Source: Gammaproteobacteria bacterium (lineage in GTDB: Bacteria > Pseudomonadota > Gammaproteobacteria > Steroidobacterales > Rariloculaceae). Taken from it: DNA of 64,000 nucleotides. The position numbers and the translations under genes are program-made. A model generated the notes under the pieces. It was not told the origin of the DNA, ran no database searches, and was given only the letters and a program-made list of their open reading frames with translations. Position 1 is the stretch's first letter. Each line of letters opens with the position of its first letter. Below, in pieces: positions 58,045 through 64,000 of this stretch. The DNA lies in NCBI GenBank assembly GCA_017577365.1, contig PKRJ01000009.1, positions 1 through 64,000 of the forward strand, in the 5' to 3' direction.

Positions 58045-59079
58045 CTACTCCTCGATCAGCGTGTGGTCCGGGTTCTCGGGCCGGCAACCGAAAGGCTGAA
58101 TGTCGAGATCGGACGGCGCGTAGGTCGCGGTCGCGGGCGGGAAGGGTCGAGTGAAGAAGATGGGATCCTCGTAGTAGATCGAGAGCTCGAGCCGATTCGT
58201 CTCCGGATCGAAACGCACCCGCTCGACCGACTTGAGCGCGTCCGAGTGCAGCATGCCGCGAACAGGCTTTCCCGGCGTCTCGACGTACTGCGCGAGCACG
58301 CCCGCGGAATAGTTCGCGGTCTCGATCACGAGCGTGTCGCCTTCGAATCGGCCGATCGAGTGGCCGAGCGTGGTGCGCGGACCGTCGGCCGGATGCTCGG
58401 CGACGTCGAGGTGGACGACGCGCACGACGTCCATCCACTCGTGCCTCAAGATGATCTTGTCGCCTTCGCGGCTGATGGAGAGCGGCGTGCCGGGCGCGAA
58501 CCAGACGCGGCGAATGGAAACCGGATTGCAGCGAAACGTCGGATCGTCGGTGAACGGGTCGTATGCCGCGACCGCGGCCTCGCCGGCCGGCGTCATGAAG
58601 TTCATCATCGGCTGATCGCCGCTCGGCGTGCTGCTCGCGGACGCGCGCATCCACGTTCCGTAGATGTCGTGCCGCACGGTCTCTTCTCGGCTCGACGCCG
58701 CGCCGCGCGGCCCGTTCACGTCGAGCACGCGCCCGTCCTCGAATTCGATCGACGTGAAGAAGCAGCCGTAAGGATCGCGGCGCGCCTGCGAGCCCCTGAG
58801 CGTCACGACGGTGCCTGGCGTGAGCATCTCGGGACGAATGCCGTTGCGCGTGAGCTGCGTGATGCCGTGCGACTCGCAGACGTACTCGCGCGTGAGACCG
58901 TTCTCGTCGACGGCGGACACGTGCAGGTACGCGTGCGGATTGCGTCGCTCGAGCTCGATGACTCGGCCCGTGATCACGACCGGCTTGTCGATATCGAAAT
59001 GCGGTGAGAACGCGTGGTGCGCGCTCGCTTGCTGCGCGGCGGCGAGCAGCAGCGCGATCGACACGCTTCGTCGTTTCAT
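58045..59079 (-). CDS. Secreted DUF6152 + 'GRWEGDT' domain fusion protein (second copy)
   Basis: 344 aa. Signal peptide to QASA, then HHAFSPHFDIDKPVVITGRV and RRNPHAYLHVSAVDENG (DUF6152, to ~110), followed by the second domain: FRCNPVSIRRVWFAPG, LGHSIGRFEGDTLVIETANY, RGMLHSDALKSVERVRFDPE, LSIYYEDPIFFTRPF. Same order as the protein at 11726-12952, but shorter and clearly a diverged paralogue. Unknown function, periplasmic or surface. ATG 59079 has a GGGGGAGG site. It converges on a TonB receptor gene. Confidence 0.8.
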   Translation of the reverse strand: MKRRSVSIALLLAAAQQASAHHAFSPHFDIDKPVVITGRVIELERRNPHAYLHVSAVDENGLTREYVCESHGITQLTRNGIRPEMLTPGTVVTLRGSQARRDPYGCFFTSIEFEDGRVLDVNGPRGAASSREETVRHDIYGTWMRASASSTPSGDQPMMNFMTPAGEAAVAAYDPFTDDPTFRCNPVSIRRVWFAPGTPLSISREGDKIILRHEWMDVVRVVHLDVAEHPADGPRTTLGHSIGRFEGDTLVIETANYSAGVLAQYVETPGKPVRGMLHSDALKSVERVRFDPETNRLELSIYYEDPIFFTRPFPPATATYAPSDLDIQPFGCRPENPDHTLIEE

Positions 59080-59286
59080 CCTCGAGCCTCCCCCTCGGCC
59101 GCGGTCGACGGCAGACTATACCCGGAAGTCGACTCGGCGGAAGTGGGGGAGCCGATTCCGCGTTCGACCGACCGAAGAACCGCCCAGTCGGCGAACGCGC
59201 GGCGAGCCGCGCCGACGCGCGGTAGTATCGCGACAAGGTTGCCTTCCCCGGCGACTACGAGAACCGTTCGAAGGGGTCATCCGAGC

Positions 59287-60435
59287 ATGTCGACCGACGA
59301 GACCACGCGACGTCTTCTGCACGAGCTCGACGATCTCGTCCCGCTCGTGCGCGAGCGGGCCGCCGAAGCGGACCGCCGCTTTGCGCTGACCGACGACGTC
59401 GTGGAAGCGCTTGTGCGGCATCGGCTCTTCAGGCTCTGGATTCCGCGCCGCTACGGCGGCTTCGAGACGAGCCTGCCGGACGCGCTCGAGATCTACCAGG
59501 CCGCCGCCCGCATCGACGGCTCGTTCGGCTGGGCCGTGATGATCGGCGCCGGGGGCGGGCTCTTCGCCGCATTCCTCGACGAGGCCCCTGCGCGCACGAT
59601 CTTCGAGCCGGCGAACGCGGTGATTGCGGGCTCGGGCGCGCCGGAAGGGCAGGCCGAGCGCGTGCCCGGCGGCTATCGCGTGCGCGGCCGATGGCGATAT
59701 GCGAGCGGCGCGCCGTACGCGACGACGTTCACCGCGAGCTCCATCGTCACGAGCGGCGGCGAGCCGGTCCGAGGGGAGAACGGCGAGCCCCTCGTCCGGG
59801 CGATGGCTTTCCCGCGTGCCAGCGTGGAGATTCTCGAGACGTGGAACGCGCTCGGCATGCGCGCGACGTCGAGCCACGATTTTCGCGTCGACGACGTATT
59901 CGTTCCGGAAGCGATGAGCTTCAGCGTGTTCGCCGACGCGCCGCGCGAGCCGGGGCCGCTGTATCGGATTCCGTTCCAGGTGCTGAGCGAGCTTCCTTTC
60001 GTCGCCGTCGCGTTGGGTGTGGCGCGACACGCGCTCGATGCGTTCGCCGCGCTCGCGCAGCGCAAGCGGCCGCTCGGCGCGAAGGGTGTGCTCCGCGACG
60101 ACGGGACGGCGAGGGCCGCGTTCGCCGATGCTTTCGCCGCGTGGCGAATCGCCCGCGACGGCGTACGCGCGCTCGCGGCGAGCGCGTGGGAGGCGGCGAC
60201 GGCGGGGCGCGAGCTCTCCGCCGCGGAGCTTGCCGAGATCACGGCGACGAGCGTGCACGTCGTGCGGCGGCTCGATGCCGCGGTCGACGAGCTCGCGACG
60301 CTCGCCGGCATGACTGGAATAGACGACGCGTCGGAGCTCGGACGCGCGCGGCGCGATCTGCTCACGCTCCGCGCGCACGTGGCCGTCTCGCCGCGGCAGC
60401 TCGCGCACGCTGGCGCGTCGCTGCTCGGAGGCTGA
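59287..60435 (+). CDS. Acyl-CoA dehydrogenase-fold flavin enzyme
   Basis: 382 aa. N-terminal helical domain (LVPLVRERAAEADRRFALTD, FRLWIPRRYGGFE, DGSFGWAVMIGAGG), middle beta domain (GGYRVRGRWRYASGAPYATT, WNALGMRATSSHDFRVDDVF) and C-terminal bundle. The wording (FRLWIPRRYGG, RGRWRYASG) is that of the HsaA/pigment-monooxygenase branch, which uses reduced flavin to hydroxylate aromatics, rather than of true acyl-CoA dehydrogenases; the catalytic Glu of the latter is not obvious. ATG 59287. No reductase partner is visible nearby. Substrate unknown. Confidence 0.85.
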   Translation: MSTDETTRRLLHELDDLVPLVRERAAEADRRFALTDDVVEALVRHRLFRLWIPRRYGGFETSLPDALEIYQAAARIDGSFGWAVMIGAGGGLFAAFLDEAPARTIFEPANAVIAGSGAPEGQAERVPGGYRVRGRWRYASGAPYATTFTASSIVTSGGEPVRGENGEPLVRAMAFPRASVEILETWNALGMRATSSHDFRVDDVFVPEAMSFSVFADAPREPGPLYRIPFQVLSELPFVAVALGVARHALDAFAALAQRKRPLGAKGVLRDDGTARAAFADAFAAWRIARDGVRALAASAWEAATAGRELSAAELAEITATSVHVVRRLDAAVDELATLAGMTGIDDASELGRARRDLLTLRAHVAVSPRQLAHAGASLLGG

Positions 60436-60437
60436 GG

Positions 60438-62894
60438 TCAATCCTCGCGCAACAGCGGTGCCGGCTCGGTGCGGCGCGCTTGTCGAGCGGGGCCGACGCT
60501 CGCGGCCAATAGGAGCAGCGTGACCACGACCGCGACGGCGCCCGTGACCAGGAACGGCGAGACGTCTCGCGAGAGATACTCGTCCCTGAGCCAGGCGACG
60601 GCGATCAGCGCGAGCAGGGTGCCGAGCACGAGCCCCGGCAGTCCGAGCAGAAGGCCGCGCGTAAGCACGAGCCGGCCGAGCGCGCGCGGGCCCGCGCCGA
60701 CCGACGCGCGAATCGCGTATTCGCGGCGGCCGGCGGTCACGAGATATCGCTGCGTGCCGTAGAACCCGCTCGTCGCGAGCACGACGACGAGGAGCGCGGT
60801 GACGATCGTCAGCACGCTCCGCGCGATGTCGGCGGCCATCAGCTCGCGGCGCAGGTCGGAGAGCGTGCGGACATCTTGGATCTCGACCTCGAGCCCGTCC
60901 GCTTCGACGAGCGCGTCGAGACCCTGCCGGAGCTGCGCGGGCGTCAGCGTCGTTTCGACGAGCGCCAAGCCGAACGTGTTGACGAATCCGCTCGACATCA
61001 ACGCGAGAGCGGGGAAATCCGCATTGGGATGATCGAAAGAGAAGTCGTCGATCACGCCGACGATCGGGAACGACGCGCCGGTCGGCAGCGATAGCAGCTC
61101 GCCGACGACGTCGTCGCGTCCGAATACGCGCTGGGCGAGCGTTCGATTGACCATCACCACGAGCTCGCCGTCCTGCAAGGCCCGGCCGTGCAGGAGCTTG
61201 ATGCCGAGAATATCGATGAACCGGCTGTCGACCCGCGCCAGACGCGCATCCAGGCGGTCGCTCGGATTGTCCGGACGCGGCAGCCCCACCGACGAGTACG
61301 ACGTCCATGCGGGCCCGATCGTGCCGAGCGATACTTTCCTCACGCCCGGTATCGACGAGATGACTTCGCGCTGACGCGCCAGCTCGGCCTGAAAAGCATC
61401 CATGATGTTGCCGCCGGTATTCAGTGCCATGATCGCTTCCTGAGGGATCGAATACTGGACGGCGACGAGATTGCGCGTCTCGTAGCCGGGCGAGGCCAGC
61501 AGCAGCGTGGCGAGATACCAGCCGAAGGCGATCGCGGTGCCGCCGAACATCGCGGCGACGGCGATCTGCGCGGTGCCCGCGATGCGTTGCGCGGGCGTCG
61601 CGCGCGCAGCGACTTGCCGGCTGCTGCCCGCGATGCCGAGGCGTTCGAGCCCGGCGATCGGCGCGAGCGACACGACCACGGCGCCGGCCAGAAGGAAGGC
61701 ACCGACGAGAGTCAGCACGCGCCAATCGAACAGCGTGACGTCGCGCCATTGCGCGTTGCGCAACATCGTCGAGTCGCGCAGGAGCTCGGCGAGCCACAAG
61801 CTCAGAACCAGCCCGAGCACGGCCGAGGCCGCGACGAGCACGACGGCCTCGGTCGCGAGCTGACGCGCGATCCGCTTGAGCGGTGCGCCGACGGACATGC
61901 GAATGCCGAGCTCGCGTCGTCTGCCCGGCGCCCGCGCGAGCAGGAAGAGGCTCACGTTCGCGGCCGCGACGAGCGCGAGCAGCACGCTGCCCGAGAGGAA
62001 GAGCAAGAGCTGACGCTGCGTGCTGCGGTGCACGTTGACGTTGAAGACGAGACCTTCGATCACGTCGAAGCGCATGTTCGCGAGCGGCAAGGCGGTCTCG
62101 AGCTCGCTTTGGAATTTCGACGACAGCTCGCCGATGATCGCCTCGGGGCGCGCGCCGGGCGCGCTGCGCCCGAGGCCGCGCATGATCATGTTGACGACGA
62201 ACGGTTCTCCCGACGCGTTGTCGACGTGGTTCTCGAACGGTATCCAAATCGAAGTTTCGCTGCTCATTTGAGGCGGCAACGCGCCGGTGAATCGCGGCGA
62301 CATGACGCCGACGATGCGGTAATCCTTCCGCACTTCGTCGGGCTCGAGGCGGCCGTTGACCATCCGCCGGGGAGGCGATTGGTTCACCACCTCGATCGTC
62401 CTGCCGAGCACGTCCGGTTTCCCGCCGAAGCGCTCCTGCCACAGGCGGTACGAGATCACCGCGACGGGCTCGCCGCCCGGGTCGTGATCGGCGTCGACGA
62501 AGCCGCGCCCGAGCAGGACGCGAGGCCTCACGCCGCTGAAGAATTCCCGCGTGACCATCTCGCCGTAGGCCGGTTCGCGGTCGGCGCTGATCATGAGCTG
62601 CGCGGGCTGCAGGCCGGCCGCGAACTCGAGCGTCGAGGCCTCGTCCGCGATGCGCTCGATGAGGCTGTACGGCAAGCCGCCGGCGTTCTGACCGTTGTTC
62701 CACCCGTACGTCACGAGACGCCTACTGTCCTCGAAGCCCGGATGCGGTTTCAGAAGCAGATCGACGTAGAGCGAAATGAACGAGGTGACGAAGGCCATCG
62801 CGACGGCGAGCGCGAGCACCGCCGCTGCGCTCGCGAACGGCGTGCGCCGGTAGATCCGCCACGCGTGCTTCAAGTCCGCGAGGAAGCCCGTCAT
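60438..62894 (-). CDS. ABC transporter permease with two FtsX domains (MacB-like)
   Basis: 818 aa. N-terminal membrane span (TPFASAAAVLALAVAMAFVT), a periplasmic MacB_PCD domain (~50-240), an FtsX domain with spans ~285-420, a second periplasmic region with GVIDDFSFDHPNADFPALAL, and a second FtsX unit near the C terminus (GLLLGLPGLVLGTLLALIAV). This is the duplicated-permease type common in acidobacteria and some proteobacteria, which needs a separate ATPase. Its ATG overlaps the stop of the ATPase gene (ATGA). The ATPase is damaged (next entry), so the complex may be inactive. Confidence 0.9.
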   Translation of the reverse strand: MTGFLADLKHAWRIYRRTPFASAAAVLALAVAMAFVTSFISLYVDLLLKPHPGFEDSRRLVTYGWNNGQNAGGLPYSLIERIADEASTLEFAAGLQPAQLMISADREPAYGEMVTREFFSGVRPRVLLGRGFVDADHDPGGEPVAVISYRLWQERFGGKPDVLGRTIEVVNQSPPRRMVNGRLEPDEVRKDYRIVGVMSPRFTGALPPQMSSETSIWIPFENHVDNASGEPFVVNMIMRGLGRSAPGARPEAIIGELSSKFQSELETALPLANMRFDVIEGLVFNVNVHRSTQRQLLLFLSGSVLLALVAAANVSLFLLARAPGRRRELGIRMSVGAPLKRIARQLATEAVVLVAASAVLGLVLSLWLAELLRDSTMLRNAQWRDVTLFDWRVLTLVGAFLLAGAVVVSLAPIAGLERLGIAGSSRQVAARATPAQRIAGTAQIAVAAMFGGTAIAFGWYLATLLLASPGYETRNLVAVQYSIPQEAIMALNTGGNIMDAFQAELARQREVISSIPGVRKVSLGTIGPAWTSYSSVGLPRPDNPSDRLDARLARVDSRFIDILGIKLLHGRALQDGELVVMVNRTLAQRVFGRDDVVGELLSLPTGASFPIVGVIDDFSFDHPNADFPALALMSSGFVNTFGLALVETTLTPAQLRQGLDALVEADGLEVEIQDVRTLSDLRRELMAADIARSVLTIVTALLVVVLATSGFYGTQRYLVTAGRREYAIRASVGAGPRALGRLVLTRGLLLGLPGLVLGTLLALIAVAWLRDEYLSRDVSPFLVTGAVAVVVTLLLLAASVGPARQARRTEPAPLLRED

Positions 62895-63582
62895 TGCGGT
62901 TCCTGCAGTCGGCCGTCGCGCATGCGGAGGCGGCGGCTCGCGCGCTCGGCGTAGGCTGGATTGTGTGTCACGGTGATCAGCGTCGCGCCTTCGGCATGCA
63001 GAGCCGATCGAGCAGGTCCATGAGCTGATCGCCGTTCGCGGTGTCGAGATTGCCGGTCGGCTCGCCGGCGAGGATCAGCGACGGATTGCCGACCAGTGCC
63101 CTGGCCACGGCGACGCGCTGCTGCTGACCGCCCGAGAGCTGATTCGGGTGATGTCGTGCACGGTGCGACATGCCGACGCGCTCGAGCGCGGCAGCGACCG
63201 CCTCCCTTCGCTCCGCGGCAGTGACTCCGCGGCGGTAGAGCAGGGGCAGCTCGACGTTCTCCTCGACCGTCATCTCGGGAATGAGGTTGAAGCTCTGAAA
63301 GATGAAGCCGATCTCGCGATTGCGAAGCCGCGCGCGCTCCTCGGCGTCGATCTCGTTGACCGGGACGCCGGCGAGCCGGTACTCGCCCGACGTGGGCTCG
63401 TCGAGGAGACCGAGGATCGTCAGCAGCGTGGACTTGCCGCATCCGGACGGACCTTCGATCGTCACGTATTCGCCGCGCTCGATGACGAGATCGATGCCGC
63501 CGAGCGCATGCGTCTCGACCGTTTCCGTTCGGTAGACCCGCCGCAGATCCTCGAGCTCGATCAACGGTGCCGATTCGCTCAT
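62891..63582 (-). pseudogene. ABC transporter ATPase (MacB/LolD-type), frameshifted
   Basis: ATG 63582 with GGAGGAGCACGA upstream. Good start: MSESAPLIELEDLRRVYRTE, GPSGCGKSTLLTILGLLDEP (Walker A), FIFQSFNLIPEMTVEENVEL (Q loop), NQLSGGQQQRVAVARALVGN. Two lesions follow: the Walker B Asp is Gly (LAGEPTGNLD, codon at 63064-63066), and near 62999-63003 the frame shifts by one base, so the H-loop part HAEGATLITVTHNPAYAERA is in another frame. Restoring one C would read RLLHAEGATLITV. The stop in the first frame is at 62977. Either an assembly or sequencing error or real decay. Confidence 0.85.
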
Positions 63583-63655
63583 TCGTGCTCCTCCCCCGAT
63601 TCCGAGCGGCCTTTCCTCCGCACCGGATGCGATGCCCGGCAAGCCGGGCGTCCGA

Positions 63656-64000
63656 TCAGCGAATACGTATCTCGCGTTCGTCGAGCCACTCGGACATGTC
63701 GGCAAGAATGACGCGGTCGCCGACGTCCAAGCCTTTCTTGATCTCGATGTGACGCGGAGAGATGCGTCCGAGCTCGACGCTGACTCTTCTCGCGCGGCGG
63801 CCGCTCGCGTCGAGCACGAAAAGCTCGGCCGTTTGCGCGTCGTCACGCACCTGCGGCGGCCTATCCAGGATCAGCGTCTCGGGCGCCCGGTCGATCTTGA
63901 TGCGCGCCGTCACGGAGAGGTCCGGGCGCAGCCCGGTCATCTCGCCGTCGGCAAGTGCAATGTCGACCGTCACGAAGCGGTCGCGCACCGTCGGCTCGAC
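63656..64000 (-). CDS. MacA/HlyD-type periplasmic adaptor (N-terminal part beyond the window)
   Basis: C-terminal 114 residues only; the gene runs off the right edge. GEMTGLRPDLSVTARIKIDR is the beta-barrel part of membrane-fusion proteins, followed by the membrane-proximal domain with AELFVLDASGRRARRVSVEL and the closing ISPRHIEIKKGLDVGDRVIL. With the ATPase and FtsX permease downstream on the same strand it makes a MacAB-type tripartite export cluster. Substrate unknown. Confidence 0.85.
   Translation of the reverse strand, partial: VEPTVRDRFVTVDIALADGEMTGLRPDLSVTARIKIDRAPETLILDRPPQVRDDAQTAELFVLDASGRRARRVSVELGRISPRHIEIKKGLDVGDRVILADMSEWLDEREIRIR

Overview
The window is a gene-dense stretch of bacterial chromosome, strongly G+C-rich (about two thirds by eye). 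It carries around 50 genes on both strands and no rRNA, tRNA, CRISPR array, transposase or phage gene that I can recognise. Four TonB-dependent receptors, many secreted proteins, a hopanoid-type glycosyltransferase (HpnB), a biosynthetic arginine decarboxylase (SpeA) and a double-length UvrA point to a Gram-negative, probably a deep-branching gammaproteobacterium of the Steroidobacterales or Nevskiales kind. That placement is inference.

Layout. 1-1.9 kb: the end of a NYN/OST-HTH protein, a small unknown protein, and a YqgE/AlgH protein with a signal peptide. 2.0-7.8 kb: a compact polyamine operon, agmatine deiminase, deoxyhypusine-synthase-like enzyme, SpeA, N-carbamoylputrescine amidase and a DUF4159 protein, several with overlapping stops and starts. 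7.9-14.6 kb: a TonB receptor divergent from a DUF6152 fusion protein, then hpnB and a SleB-type hydrolase. 14.7-17.2 kb: a three-gene operon for an exported alpha/beta hydrolase, an exported unknown protein and a cytochrome c. 17.3-25.3 kb: a DUF883 protein, a dehydrogenase, an Atm1-type ABC exporter fused to a degenerate kinase ATPase domain and a receiver domain, a triple-PAS hybrid histidine kinase convergent with it, and pyrB. 25.4-33.8 kb: GFA protein, 2OG-Fe(II) oxygenase, TonB receptor, DUF998 protein, a split DUF6152 pair and a metallo-beta-lactamase. 34-37 kb: a probable copper TonB receptor with a His-rich exported partner. 37-40.9 kb: an OsmC gene and an FAD oxidoreductase in one frame with no start codon between them, then metY and a CoA-binding protein. 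41-46.7 kb: double UvrA. 46.7-55.7 kb: glutaminase, a DUF481 protein, three truncated genes around two abrupt junctions, PepA, AbgT, an alcohol dehydrogenase and a CHRD protein. 56-64 kb: a TonB receptor, another DUF6152 fusion, an acyl-CoA-dehydrogenase-fold flavoprotein, and a MacAB-like export cluster whose ATPase gene is damaged.

How the parts work together. The polyamine operon encodes a full route from arginine through agmatine and N-carbamoylputrescine to putrescine, with a DHS-like enzyme that could extend putrescine. The envelope genes show a repeated pattern: TonB receptors sit next to secreted DUF6152 and/or 'GRWEGDT' domain proteins, which occur fused in two places and split into divergent genes in a third.

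The best candidates for something undescribed are the ABC exporter-HATPase-receiver fusion beside its hybrid kinase, the DUF6152/GRWEGDT/TonB module, and the start-less OsmC-FAD pair. The two junctions near 49.26 and 49.95 kb may be real rearrangements or assembly errors and need read-level checking.
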